DNA of 64,000 nt from Synchiropus splendidus (Eukaryota; Chordata; Actinopteri; Syngnathiformes; Callionymidae), in contig NC_071351.1 in the NCBI RefSeq assembly GCF_027744825.2, positions 15,389,001-15,453,000 on the forward strand, in the 5' to 3' direction. Shown here piece after piece: positions 53,317-63,890 of this stretch. The translations under genes were made by a program, and so were the position numbers. Each line of letters opens with the position of its first letter. Position 1 is the first letter of the stretch. The notes under the pieces are model-generated. The model was given only the letters and a program-made list of their open reading frames with translations, searched no databases and had not been told where the DNA came from.

Positions 53317-53959
53317 TTGGTTTGTGTTTAGGATGCTTTGGCCATTTTGAGTCTGCAGAACTGTCACATGGCAATCGTGCTGTGTCTTGGGGCGGAACAT
53401 GCTGAATGACGTGATGTTGTGTCCACCGGGAATCGGTCTGTAGAACCGTCACGTAGCATAGTGTGTGTGAGACTGCATTGGTCTTCAGCTGATTAGAGTT
53501 CTACCGGACTGTATGTCGTGACAGTCCATCAATTAAAGGCAGGGTCTGATCTTTCCACGCAGTTTCCTCAAAGTATTGAGTAAAACCCTTTGAAAGTAGA
53601 AATAAAACATTCCAGTCCGTACGGGCCGACAGCACTGTGAAATCACCAACCGATCGCCTGCCCCACTAACCGTGAGGTTTGTCACGCATACAAAGTGGAT
53701 CTTTTTCCCAAGGTGGTCTCTAACCACCAGCCATTCCAACAACAGCCAAACGCGCTGACCAATTACGTCACAGAGACATGAGAATGAGGATCACAACAAA
53801 AAGAGAGACACTTTGAGAAGAGGAACACATGTTGTTCTGAAAAAAATTGAGTGATGGCTCAATTAAAGTAAGACAAACTGTGCTACTTCATGGATACACA
53901 TAAACGATGCACTTGTGACCCAAAGTCGTTAACCAGTCAGGTTACATTGAACACTGCGA

Positions 53960-54075
53960 GAAGCCCTACAAGAGTAGAGCATCAAAAAATTAGTAAAAAC
54001 TCATGTTGTTCCTCTCCACGGAAATCTTTAGTAAAAGGCGAAAGATTTATACGATCTGAAGAGAAACATGAGTGA
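53960..54075 (-). ncRNA. U5 spliceosomal snRNA, unit 1
   Basis: The minus strand carries the conserved U5 core: stem I side TTTCTCTTCAGATCG, the invariant loop 1 CGCCTTTTAC that aligns exon ends during splicing, then GATTTCCGTGGAGAGGAAC. An Sm site AATTTTTTGA follows, then a 3' hairpin GCTCTA-CTCTTG-TAGGGC. The basal stem is ACTCATG paired with CATGAGT, differing from the human sequence on both sides but still perfectly paired. Length about 116 nt, as in other vertebrates. A PSE lies 46 bp upstream. U5 works in the U4/U6.U5 tri-snRNP. The 5' end was set by alignment to the human RNA and may be off by 1-2 nt. Confidence 0.95.
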
Positions 54076-54120
54076 ACTACTGACACTGAACCAGAGAAGG
54101 AGCTGTATTCTTCCACATCA

Positions 54121-54138
54121 ACCTTTAAGTCATGGTGG
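54121..54138 (-). promoter_or_regulatory. PSE of the U5 gene, unit 1
   Basis: CCACCATGACTTAAAGGT on the minus strand lies at -63 to -46 from the U5 start. It resembles the vertebrate snRNA proximal sequence element bound by SNAPc. No TATA box lies between, as expected for Pol II snRNA genes. Other units have it at 56951-56968, 59784-59801 and 62616-62633. Confidence 0.75.
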
Positions 54139-54350
54139 CGCCCTCTGCACGGTGCGTGTCTCACAACATCTGGAATGAAGATAAAGGAGCGAAGTCATCC
54201 GTCAAAAAGTACTACACAAGATAATGAGATGCAACTTAAACTCCATGAGCAGCTTGTCCACAACGCTCAAGCTGTTTGGGCTTCAAACATCAGGTAATTC
54301 TGGAAGCTGACTGCGACGCATAGGTCACAAGGCGAGAAATTCTCCATTCA

Positions 54351-54432
54351 CGTTGTTGGTAGGACTCGAACCTACGCAGGGAAACCCCAATGGATTTCTA
54401 GTCCATCGCCTTAACCACTCGGCCACAACAAC
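54351..54432 (-). tRNA. tRNA-Ser(AGA), unit 1
   Basis: 82 nt. Acceptor GTTGTTG pairs perfectly with CAACAAC, and the discriminator is G, as in serine tRNAs. Anticodon arm ATGGACTAGAAATCCAT gives AGA. A long variable arm (class II) and an intact B-box GGTTCGAGTCC are present. A clear TTTT terminator is not seen close after the 3' end, so expression is uncertain. Confidence 0.87.
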
Positions 54433-54525
54433 ACCGGAAGCCAGCCACTTCATCATTCATTTTGTTATTGGTTGATTAGAAATCGGTTCGCATCATCTCT
54501 CCGTCTTCTTTCAAGCATCAATGAT

Positions 54526-54575
54526 GATGGCTGCTTTTCAAGCAATTGACCTGGGTTCGATTCCCAGCCACTGCA
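54526..54575 (+). pseudogene. tRNA-Gly relic (3' half), unit 1
   Basis: GGCTGCTTTTCAAGCAATTG resembles the anticodon arm of tRNA-Gly(TCC) and is followed by an intact B-box GGTTCGATTCCCAGCC. The acceptor and D arms are not recognisable. Other units: 57356-57405, 60189-60238, 63021-63070. Confidence 0.6.
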
Positions 54576-54644
54576 CGTACCCCATTCCATTCAATCGTGA
54601 TTCACAGAACTGGTTTCTTCGGCCCAGTCACATATCCACTGAAG

Positions 54645-54717
54645 GCACGAGCGATGAAGGCCGTGGAACTGAAATCCATTGGGGATTTCCCCCGTAGCTT
54701 CGAGTCTTACCAACAAC
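54645..54717 (+). pseudogene. tRNA-Ser relic, unit 1
   Basis: CGAGCGATGAAGGCCGTGG corresponds to a degenerate D arm, GAACTGAAATCC to an anticodon arm, and TTCGAGTCTTACCAACAAC to the T arm and 3' acceptor. The 5' acceptor is lost. Other units: 57475-57547, 60308-60380, 63140-63212. Confidence 0.65.
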
Positions 54718-54860
54718 GCGAGGCGGAGATTGATTTTTATCCCATTGACACCTATGTGTTGGTCGTCCGCGTCCAGCCGAAATGGGACATTTCTGGTGTT
54801 GACAGTTGAGGCACAAATATTCTGCCATCCATGGTTTGATGGCAAAAACAATTGGCAAAG

Positions 54861-54901
54861 CCTGAGAACTGAACCCAGGTCAACTGCTTGGAAGGCAGCT
54901 A
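54861..54901 (-). pseudogene. tRNA-Gly(TCC) relic, unit 1
   Basis: On the minus strand AGCTGCCTTCCAAGCAGTTG is an exact glycine-TCC anticodon arm, followed by a T arm GGGTTCAGTTCTC. The 5' half is missing. Other units: 57691-57731 (one change in the anticodon stem), 60523-60563, 63355-63395. Confidence 0.6.
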
Positions 54902-55197
54902 CAGTTTACACAAGAACGGCATTGCACAGATTCCCGTCAAGGAACATTCACTTTCACATAGAGAACTCGACAATACCGGATTTACAAACATGCGGTGCGA
55001 TGGTGTTTTTGGCTGACTCAGTAAGGCTCCTTAGCTTCTCTATTTCTTTTAGTCCATGTCAAATCAAGATTTGTTTCCACTCAGTTCCACTCTGTACATA
55101 AATGGCTGCATCGGTCATGTCTAAAATACAGCAGTGTGAGTGTTATGAATGCAGGTGGGAATACTTGAGCATCATTTGTGGTTGTGACTCTTTCGAA

Positions 55198-55217
55198 CCA
55201 TCACGTAATGTAACGTG
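55198..55217 (+). promoter_or_regulatory. Possible PSE of the U4 gene, unit 1
   Basis: CCATCACGTAATGTAACGTG lies at -57 to -38 from the U4 start and loosely resembles the U5 PSE. It is conserved in all four units. The match is weak and the offset differs slightly from U5. Confidence 0.3.
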
Positions 55218-55254
55218 TAATTACATGGGTCCTCATCTGAGCAACTCAAGCAGC

Positions 55255-55396
55255 AGCTTTGCGCAGTGGCAGTATCGTAGCCTATGAGGTTTATCCGAGG
55301 CGCGATTATTGCTAGTTGAAAACTTTACCCAATACCCCGCCTTGACAACTTGAAATACAGTTGTTACGGCAATTTTTGCTGTCTCTGTGGGGACAT
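55255..55396 (+). ncRNA. U4 spliceosomal snRNA, unit 1
   Basis: It starts AGCTTTGCGCAGTGGCAGTA and keeps the U6-pairing segments and the 5' stem-loop (TGAGGTTTATCCGAGGCGCG, which binds the 15.5K protein). ATTGCTAGTTGAAAACTTT and CCCAATACCCCGCC follow, then a central hairpin, the Sm site AATTTTTG and a 3' hairpin TGTCTC-TGTG-GGGACA. Length about 142 nt, usual for U4. The central stem is fully Watson-Crick here (ACAACT with AGTTGT); units 2-4 have a G-U pair. U4 chaperones U6 in the tri-snRNP. Its structure suggests a functional gene. Confidence 0.95.
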
Positions 55397-56064
55397 GTTT
55401 GCTGTTGATGTAACAAAATCCAAAAATTCCCGACTCCTCGGCAAAATAAGAACCTGCCGAGATACGTGATCGTAATCTAGCAAGACCATTTCCGACCGTC
55501 CAACGCTTCAAGATTGTGTCCGATTCTTTTTCATTGCGCTGTTTTCGCAGTATTGGACAAAAACCCTCTTGAAACAGAAATAAAAGGTTTCTGTCCACTG
55601 GGGATCGCACAAGCGCGCAGTACGATGAAAACACTGAGCACACATTTTTACATTATTTCAGGTCACCAACTCTACTTTGACGTCAAATGTGGTAGAGAAC
55701 CTTGAAGTTCTTCAGTGAACCAAAGTGGATCTTTATGAATGTAAAAAAAGAAAAGTACCCGGTTTGTCCTTTTCTCGTCACATGCTGCAGAGGACGACAC
55801 CATGAGTTAAAGGTTTGTGTTGATGAAAGCCATTGGGGCTTTGCTCAATTGTTGATGCTCCTTTTCTTCGAGGTGCTGTTTACTGTGTTCAGCGTATCCT
55901 GGTTTGTGGTTACCATTGGAGTCGGCTCATACGTTCCGCCGTACATGGTACTGTAGTTGAGCGCTTTCCAGCTATTGCAAGTCTACTCTTCTGACATACC
56001 GTAATTTCTGTACTACTCAGTATTTCCAAATTGACAAATGACTGAAAACGTCTCTCGTCCAGAT

Positions 56065-56146
56065 GTTATTGTGGCCGAGTGGTTAAGGCGATGGACTTGA
56101 AATCCATTGACTTGTACCGGCGTAATTTCAAGTCCTACCAACAACG
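56065..56146 (+). pseudogene. tRNA-Ser(TGA)-like sequence, unit 2
   Basis: Good 5' half with TGA anticodon and altered variable and T arms, as in unit 1. The T-arm 3' strand is CCTAC here, which still mismatches GTAAT at two positions. Confidence 0.65.
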
Positions 56147-56789
56147 TTGGTTCGTGTTTCGGATGCTTTGGCTATTTTGAGTCTGCAGAACTGTCACATG
56201 GCAATCGTGCTGTGTCTTGGGGCGGAATATGCTGAATGACGTGACGTTGTGTCCACCGGGAATCGGTCTGTAGAACCGTCACGTAGCATAGTGTGTGTGA
56301 GACTTCATTGGTCTTCAGCTGATTAGAGTTCTACCGGACTGTATGTCGTGACAGTCCATCAATTAAAGGCAGGGTCTGATCTTTCCACGCAGTTTCCTCA
56401 AAGTATTGAGTAAAACCCTTTGAAAGTAGAAATAAAACATTCCAGTCCGTACGGGCCGACAGCACTGTGAAATCACCAACCGATCGCCTGCCCCACTAAC
56501 CGTGAGGTTTGTCACGGATACAAAGTGGATCTTTTTCCCAAGGTGGTCTCTAACCACCAGCCATTCCAACAACAGCCAAACGCGCTGACCAATTACGTCA
56601 CAGAGACATGAGAATGAGGATCACGACAAAAAGAGAGACACTTTGAGAAGAGGAACACATGTTCTGAAAAAAATTGAGTGATGGCTCAATTAAAGTAAGA
56701 CAACAAACTGTGCTACTTCATGGATACACATAAACGATGCACTTGTGACCCAAAGTCGTTAACCAGTCAGGTTACATTGAACACTGCGA

Positions 56790-56905
56790 GAAGCCCTACA
56801 AGAGTAGAGCATCAAAAAATTAGTAAAAACTCATGTTGTTCCTCTCCACGGAAATCTTTAGTAAAAGGCGAAAGATTTATACGATCTGAAGAGAAACATG
56901 AGTGA
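56790..56905 (-). ncRNA. U5 spliceosomal snRNA, unit 2
   Basis: Identical to unit 1 across the RNA as far as I can read, with the same loop 1, Sm site, terminal hairpin and upstream PSE (56951-56968). Confidence 0.95.
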
Positions 56906-57180
56906 ACTACTGACACTGAACCAGAGAAGGAGCTGTATTCTTCCACATCAACCTTTAAGTCATGGTGGCGCCCTCTGCACGGTGCGTGTCTCACAACATC
57001 TGGAATGAAGATAAAGGAGCGAAGTCATCCGTCAAAAAGTACTACACAAGATAATGAGATGCAACTTAAACTCCATGAGCAGCTTGTCCACAACGCTCAA
57101 GCTGTTTGGGCTTCAAACATCAGGTAATTCTGGAAGCTGACTGCGACGCATAGGTCACAAGGCGAGAAATTCTCCATTCA

Positions 57181-57262
57181 CGTTGTTGGTAGGACTCGAA
57201 CCTACGCAGGGAAACCCCAATGGATTTCTAGTCCATCGCCTTAACCACTGGGCCACAACAAC
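57181..57262 (-). tRNA. tRNA-Ser(AGA), unit 2, with a D-arm change
   Basis: As in unit 1 except that the A-box reads GGCCCAGTGG instead of GGCCGAGTGG, a G-to-C change next to the D stem. This could weaken the internal promoter. Confidence 0.8.
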
Positions 57263-58084
57263 ACCGGAAGCCAGCCACTTCATCATTCATTTTGTTATTG
57301 GTTGATTAGAAATCGGTTCGCATCATCTCTCCGTCTTCTTTCAAGCATCAATGATGATGGCTGCTTTTCAAGCAATTGACCTGGGTTCGATTCCCAGCCA
57401 CTGCACGTACCCCATTCCATTCAATCGTGATTCACAGAACTGGTTTCTTCGGCCCAGTCACATATCCACTGAAGGCACGAGCGATGAAGGCCGTGGAACT
57501 GAAATCCATTGGGGATTTCCCCCGTAGCTTCGAGTCTTACCAACAACGCGAGGCGGAGATTGATTTCTATCCCATTGACACCTATGTGTTGGTCGTCCGC
57601 GTCCAGCCGAAATGGGACATTTCTGGTGTTCACAGTTGAGGCACAAATATTCTGCCATCCATGGTTTGATGGCAAAAACAATTGGCAAAGCCTGAGAACT
57701 GAACCCAGGTCAACTGCCTGGAAGGCAGCTACAGTTTACACAAGAACGGCATTGCACAGATTCCCGTCAAGGAACATTCACTTTCACATAGAGAACTCGA
57801 CAATACCGGATTTACAAACATGCGGTGCGATGGTGTTTTTGGCTGACTCAGTAAGGCTCCTTAGCTTCTCTATTTCTTTTAGTCCATGTCAAATCAAGAT
57901 TTGTTTCCACTCAGTTCCACTCTGTACATAAATGGCTGCATCGGTCATGTCTAAAATACAGCAGTGTGAGTGTTATGAATGCAGGTGGGAATACTTGAGC
58001 ATCATTTGTGGTTGTGGCTCTGTGGAACCATCACGTAATGTAACGTGTAATTACATGGGTCCTCATCTGAGCAACTCAAGCAGC

Positions 58085-58226
58085 AGCTTTGCGCAGTGGC
58101 AGTATCGTAGCCTATGAGGTTTATCCGAGGCGCGATTATTGCTAGTTGAAAACTTTACCCAATACCCCGCCTTGACGACTTGAAATACAGTTGTTACGGC
58201 AATTTTTGCTGTCTCTGTGGGGACAT
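58085..58226 (+). ncRNA. U4 spliceosomal snRNA, unit 2
   Basis: Same as unit 1 except for ACGACT in the central stem, giving a G-U pair. All functional segments are kept. Confidence 0.95.
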
Positions 58227-58894
58227 GTTTGCTGTTGATGTAACAAAATCCAAAAATTCCCGACTCCTCTGCAAAATAAGAACCTGCCGAGATACGTGAT
58301 CGTAATCTAGCAAGACCATTTTCGACCGTCCAACGCTTCAAGATTGTGTCCGATTCTTTTTCATTGCGCTGTTTTCGCAGTATTGGACAAAAACCCTCTT
58401 GAAACAGAAATAAAAGGTTTCAGTCCACTGGGGATCGCACAAGCGCGCAGTACGATGAAAACACTGAGCACACATTTTTACATTATTTCAGGTCACCAAC
58501 TCTACTTTGACGTCAAATGTGGCAGAGAACCTTGAAGTTCTTCAGTGAACCAAAGTGGATCTTTATGAATGTAAAAAAAGAAAAGTACCCGGTTTGTCCT
58601 TTTCTCGTCACATGCTGCAGAGGATGACACCATGAGTTAAAGGTTTGTGTTGATGAAAGCCATTGGGGCTTTGCTCAATTGTTGATGCTCCTTTTCTTCG
58701 AGGTGCTGTTTACTGTGTTCAGCGTATCCTGGTTTGTGGTTACCATTGGAGTCGGCTCATACGTTCCGCCGTACATGGTACTGTAGTTGAGCGCTTTCCA
58801 GCTATTGCAAGTCTACTCTTCTGACATACCGTAATTTCTGTACTACTCAGTATTTCCAAATTGACAAATGACTGAAAACGTCTCTCGTCCAGAT

Positions 58895-58976
58895 GTTATT
58901 GTGGCCGAGTGGTTAAGGCGATGGACTTGAAATCCATTGACTTGTACCGGCGTAATTTCAAGTCCTACCAACAACG
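58895..58976 (+). pseudogene. tRNA-Ser(TGA)-like sequence, unit 3
   Basis: Identical to the unit 2 copy; intact 5' half, altered 3' half. Confidence 0.65.
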
Positions 58977-59622
58977 TTGGTTCGTGTTTCGGATGCTTTG
59001 GCTATTTTGAGTCTGCAGAACTGTCACATGGCAATCGTGCTGTGTCTTGGGGCGGAATATGCTGAATGACGTGACGTTGTGTCCACCGGGAATCGGTCTG
59101 TAGAACCGTCACGTAGCATAGTGTGTGTGAGACTTCATTGGTCTTCAGCTGATTAGAGTTCTACCGGACTGTATGTCGTGACAGTCCATCAATTAAAGGC
59201 AGGGTCTGATCTTTCCACGCAGTTTCCTCAAAGTATTGAGTAAAACCCTTTGAAAGTAGAAATAAAACATTCCAGTCCGTACGGGCCGACAGCACTGTGA
59301 AATCACCAACCGATCGCCAGCCCCACTAACCGTGAGGTTTGTCACGGATACAAAGTGGATCTTTTTCCCAAGGTGGTCTCTAACCACCAGCTATTCCAAC
59401 AACAGCCAAACGCGCTGACCAATTACGTCACAGAGACATGAGAATGAGGATCCCAACAAAAAGAGAGACACTTTGAGAAGAGGAACACATGTTGTTCTGA
59501 AAAAAATTGAGTGATGGCTCAATTAAAGTAAGACAACAAACTGTGCTACTTCATGGATACACATAAACGATGCACTTGTGACCCAAAGTCGTTAACCAGT
59601 CAGGTTACATTGAACACTGCGA

Positions 59623-59738
59623 GAAGCCCTACAAGAGTAGAGCATCAAAAAATTAGTAAAAACTCATGTTGTTCCTCTCCACGGAAATCTTTAGTAAAAG
59701 GCGAAAGATTTATACGATCTGAAGAGAAACATGAGTGA
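59623..59738 (-). ncRNA. U5 spliceosomal snRNA, unit 3
   Basis: All U5 elements are kept; the PSE is at 59784-59801. Confidence 0.95.
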
Positions 59739-60013
59739 ACTACTGACACTGAACCAGAGAAGGAGCTGTATTCTTCCACATCAACCTTTAAGTCATGGTG
59801 GCGCCCTCTGCACGGTGCGTGTCTCACAACATCTGGAATGAAGATAAAGGAGCGAAGTCATCCGTCAAAAAGTACTACACAAGATAATGAGATGCAACTT
59901 AAACTCCATGAGCAGCTTGTCCACAACGCTCAAGCTGTTTGGGCTTCAAACATCAGGTAATTCTGGAAGCTGACTGCGACGCATAGGTCACAAGGCGAGA
60001 AATTCTCCATTCA

Positions 60014-60095
60014 CGTTGTTGGTAGGACTCGAACCTACGCAGGGAAACCCCAATGGATTTCTAGTCCATCGCCTTAACCACTCGGCCACAACAAC
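60014..60095 (-). tRNA. tRNA-Ser(AGA), unit 3
   Basis: Identical to unit 1: paired acceptor, AGA anticodon, intact A and B boxes. Confidence 0.87.
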
Positions 60096-60916
60096 ACCGG
60101 AAGCCAGCCACTTCATCATTCATTTTGTTATTGGTTGATTAGAAATCGGTTCGCATCATCTCTCCGTCTTCTTTCAAGCATCAATGATGATGGCTGCTTT
60201 TCAAGCAATTGACCTGGGTTCGATTCCCAGCCACTGCACGTACCCCATTCCATTCAATCGTGATTCACAGAACTGGTTTCTTCGGCCCAGTCACATATCC
60301 ACTGAAGGCACGAGCGATGAAGGCCGTGGAACTGAAATCCATTGGGGATTTCCCCCGTAGCTTCGAGTCTTACCAACAACGCGAGGCGGAGATTGATTTT
60401 TTCCCATTGACACCTATGTGTTGGTCGTCCGCGTCCAGCCGAAATGGGACATTTCTGGTGTTGACAGTTGAGGCACAAATATTCTGCCATCCATGGTTTG
60501 ATGGCAAAAACAATTGGCAAAGCCTGAGAACTGAACCCAGGTCAACTGCTTGGAAGGCAGCTACAGTTTACACAAGAACGGCATTGCACAGATTCCCGTC
60601 AAGGAACATTCACTTTCACATAGAGAACTCGACAATACCGGATTTACAAACATGCGGTGTGATGGTGTTTTTGGCTGACTCAGTAAGGCTCCTTAGCTTC
60701 TCTATTTCTTTTAGTCCATGTCAAATCAAGATTTGTTTCCACTCAGTTCCACTCTGTACATAAATGGCTGCATCGGTCATGTCTAAAATACAGCAGTGTG
60801 AGTGTTATGAATGCAGGTGGGAATACTTGAGCATCATTTGTGGTTGTGGCTCTGTGGAACCATCACGTAATGTAACGTGTAATTACATGGGTCCTCATCT
60901 GAGCAACTCAAGCAGC

Positions 60917-61058
60917 AGCTTTGCGCAGTGGCAGTATCGTAGCCTATGAGGTTTATCCGAGGCGCGATTATTGCTAGTTGAAAACTTTACCCAATACCCC
61001 GCCTTGACGACTTGAAATACAGTTGTTACGGCAATTTTTGCTGTCTCTGTGGGGACAT
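60917..61058 (+). ncRNA. U4 spliceosomal snRNA, unit 3
   Basis: Same sequence as unit 2 across the RNA, with Sm site and 3' hairpin. Confidence 0.95.
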
Positions 61059-61726
61059 GTTTGCTGTTGATGTAACAAAATCCCAAAATTCCCGACTCCT
61101 CTGCAAAATAAGAACCTGCCGAGATACGTGATCGTAATCTAGCAAGACCATTTCCGACCGTCCAACGCTTCAAGATTGTGTCCCATTCTTTTTCATTGCG
61201 CTGTTTTCGCAGTATTGGACAAAAACCCTCTTGAAACAGAAATAAAAGGTTTCAGTCCACTGGGGATCGCACAAGCGCGCAGTACGATGAAAACACTGAG
61301 CACACATTTTTACATTATTTCAGGTCACCAACTCTACTTTGACGTCAAATGTGGCAGAGAACCTTGAAGTTCTTCAGTGAACCAAAGTGGATCTTTATGA
61401 ATGTAAAAAAAGAAAAGTACCCGGTTTGTCCTTTTCTCGTCACATGCTGCAGAGGATGACACCATGAGTTAAAGGTTTGTGTTGATGAAAGCCATTGGGG
61501 CTTTGCTCAATTGTTGATGCTCCTTTTCTTCGAGGTGCTGTTTACTGTGTTCAGCGTGTCCTGGTTTGTGGTTACCATTGGAGTCGGCTCATACGTTCCG
61601 CCGTACATGGTACTGTAGTTGAGCGCTTTCCAGCTATTGCAAGTCTACTCTTCTGACATACCGTAATTTCTGTACTACTCAGTATTTCCAAATTGACAAA
61701 TGACTGAAAACGTCTCTCGTCCAGAT

Positions 61727-61808
61727 GTTATTGTGGCCGAGTGGTTAAGGCGATGGACTTGAAATCCATTGACTTGTACCGGCGTAATTTCAAGTCCTAC
61801 CAACAACG
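61727..61808 (+). pseudogene. tRNA-Ser(TGA)-like sequence, unit 4
   Basis: Identical to the unit 2 and 3 copies. Confidence 0.65.
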
Positions 61809-62454
61809 TTGGTTCGTGTTTCGGATGCTTTGGCTATTTTGAGTCTGCAGAACTGTCACATGGCAATCGTGCTGTGTCTTGGGGCGGAATATGCTGAATG
61901 ACGTGACGTTGTGTCCACCGGGAATCGGTCTGTAGAACCGTCACGTAGCATAGTGTGTGTGAGACTTCATTGGTCTTCAGCTGATTAGAGTTCTACCGGA
62001 CTGTATGTCGTGACAGTCCATCAATTAAAGGCAGGGTCTGATCTTTCCACGCAGTTTCCTCAAAGTATTGAGTAAAACCCTTTGAAAGTAGAAATAAAAC
62101 ATTCCAGTCCGTACGGGCCGACAGCACTGTGAAATCACCAACCGATCGCCTGCCCCACTAACCGTGAGGTTTGTCACGGATACAAAGTGGATCTTTTTCC
62201 CAGGGTGGTCTCTAACCACCAGCCATTCCAACAACAGCCAAACGCGCTGACCAATTACATCACAGAGACATGAGAATGAGGATCACGACAAAAAGAGAGA
62301 CACTTTGAGAAGAGGAACACATGTTGTTCTGAAAAAAATTGAGTGATGGCTCAATTAAAGTAAGACAACAAACTGTGCTACTTCATGGATACACATAAAC
62401 GATGCACTTGTGACCCAAAGTCGTTAACCAGTCAGGTTACATTGAACACTGCGA

Positions 62455-62570
62455 GAAGCCCTACAAGAGTAGAGCATCAAAAAATTAGTAAAAACTCATG
62501 TTGTTCCTCTCCACGGAAATCTTTAGTAAAAGGCGAAAGATTTATACGATCTGAAGAGAAACATGAGTGA
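62455..62570 (-). ncRNA. U5 spliceosomal snRNA, unit 4
   Basis: All U5 elements are kept; the PSE is at 62616-62633. One base differs just upstream of the RNA (ACTATTG for ACTACTG). Confidence 0.95.
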
Positions 62571-62845
62571 ACTATTGACACTGAACCAGAGAAGGAGCTG
62601 TATTCTTCCACATCAACCTTTAAGTCATGGTGGCGCCCTCTGCACGGTGCGTGTCTCACAACATCTGGAATGAAGATAAAGGAGCGAAGTCATCCGTCAA
62701 AAAGTACTACACAAGATAATGAGATGCAACTTAAACTCCATGAGCAGCTTGTCCACAACGCTCAAGCTGTTTGGGCTTCAAACATCAGGTAATTCTGGAA
62801 GCTGACTGCGACGCATAGGTCACAAGGCGAGAAATTCTCCATTCA

Positions 62846-62927
62846 CGTTGTTGGTAGGACTCGAACCTACGCAGGGAAACCCCAATGGATTTCTAGTCCA
62901 TCGCCTTAACCACTCGGCCACAACAAC
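62846..62927 (-). tRNA. tRNA-Ser(AGA), unit 4
   Basis: Identical to units 1 and 3. Confidence 0.87.
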
Positions 62928-63748
62928 ACCGGAAGCCAGCCACTTCATCATTCATTTTGTTATTGGTTGATTAGAAATCGGTTCGCATCATCTCTCCGTC
63001 TTCTTTCAAGCATCAATGATGATGGCTGCTTTTCAAGCAATTGACCTGGGTTCGATTCCCAGCCACTGCACGTACCCCATTCCATTCAATCGTGATTCAC
63101 AGAACTGGTTTCTTCGGCCCAGTCACATATCCACTGAAGGCACGAGCGATGAAGGCCGTGGAACTGAAATCCATTGGGGATTTCCCCCGTAGCTTCGAGT
63201 CTTACCAACAACGCGAGGCGGAGATTGATTTTTTCCCATTGACACCTATGTGTTGGTCGTCCGCGTCCAGCCGAAATGGGACATTTCTGGTGTTGACAGT
63301 TGAGGCACAAATATTCTGCCATCCATGGTTTGATGGCAAAAACAATTGGCAAAGCCTGAGAACTGAACCCAGGTCAACTGCTTGGAAGGCAGCTACAGTT
63401 TACACAAGAACGGCATTGCACAGATTCCCGTCAAGGAACATTCACTTTCACATAGAGAACTCGACAATACCGGATTTACAAACATGCGGTGTGATGGTGT
63501 TTTTGGCTGACTCAGTAAGGCTCCTTAGCTTCTCTATTTCTTTTAGTCCATGTCAAATCAAGATTTGTTTCCACTCAGTTCCACTCTGTACATAAATGGC
63601 TGCATCGGTCATGTCTAAAATACAGCAGTGTGAGTGTTATGAATGCAGGTGGGAATACTTGAGCATCATTTGTGGTTGTGGCTCTGTGGAACCATCACGT
63701 AATGTAACGTGTAATTACATGGGTCCTCATCTGAGCAACTCAAGCAGC

Positions 63749-63890
63749 AGCTTTGCGCAGTGGCAGTATCGTAGCCTATGAGGTTTATCCGAGGCGCGAT
63801 TATTGCTAGTTGAAAACTTTACCCAATACCCCGCCTTGACGACTTGAAATACAGTTGTTACGGCAATTTTTGCTGTCTCTGTGGGGACAT
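63749..63890 (+). ncRNA. U4 spliceosomal snRNA, unit 4
   Basis: Same sequence as units 2 and 3 across the RNA. Confidence 0.95.

Larger units (their letters stand above)
52681..55510 (+). repeat. snRNA/tRNA tandem array, unit 1 (2830 bp)
   Basis: First of four head-to-tail units. It starts at AGATTGTGTC, 92 bp beyond the DIRS end. Sequence to the left has no match to the end of a unit, so this is the array edge. Contents in order: a PSE-like element, a tRNA-Ser(TGA)-like sequence, U5 (minus), tRNA-Ser(AGA) (minus), a Gly tRNA relic, a Ser tRNA relic, a Gly tRNA relic (minus) and U4. The first ~700 bp differ more from the other units than the rest does. Confidence 0.95.
55511..58340 (+). repeat. 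snRNA/tRNA tandem array, unit 2 (2830 bp)
   Basis: Same order and orientation as unit 1. Compared with unit 1 it has lost TTG near 56664 and gained CAA near 56704. Confidence 0.95.
58341..61172 (+). repeat. snRNA/tRNA tandem array, unit 3 (2832 bp)
   Basis: Same content. It shares with unit 4 the shortened GATTTTTTCCC stretch near 60396, where units 1 and 2 have one more base. Confidence 0.95.

Noticed and set aside
58350..59340. Two similar stretches in each array unit (AACCCTCTTGAAACAGAAATAA and AACCCTTTGAAAGTAGAAATAA contexts) as further tRNA-Ser relics
   Set aside because: Only short anticodon-arm-like fragments match on the minus strand. The similarity of the two stretches to each other looks real, but their tRNA origin is not supported.
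60209..60763. 184-codon open frame in array unit 3 (repeated in unit 4)
   Set aside because: It exists only because a 1-bp deletion joins two shorter frames, it runs through tRNA relics, and it resembles no protein. Units 1 and 2 lack it.
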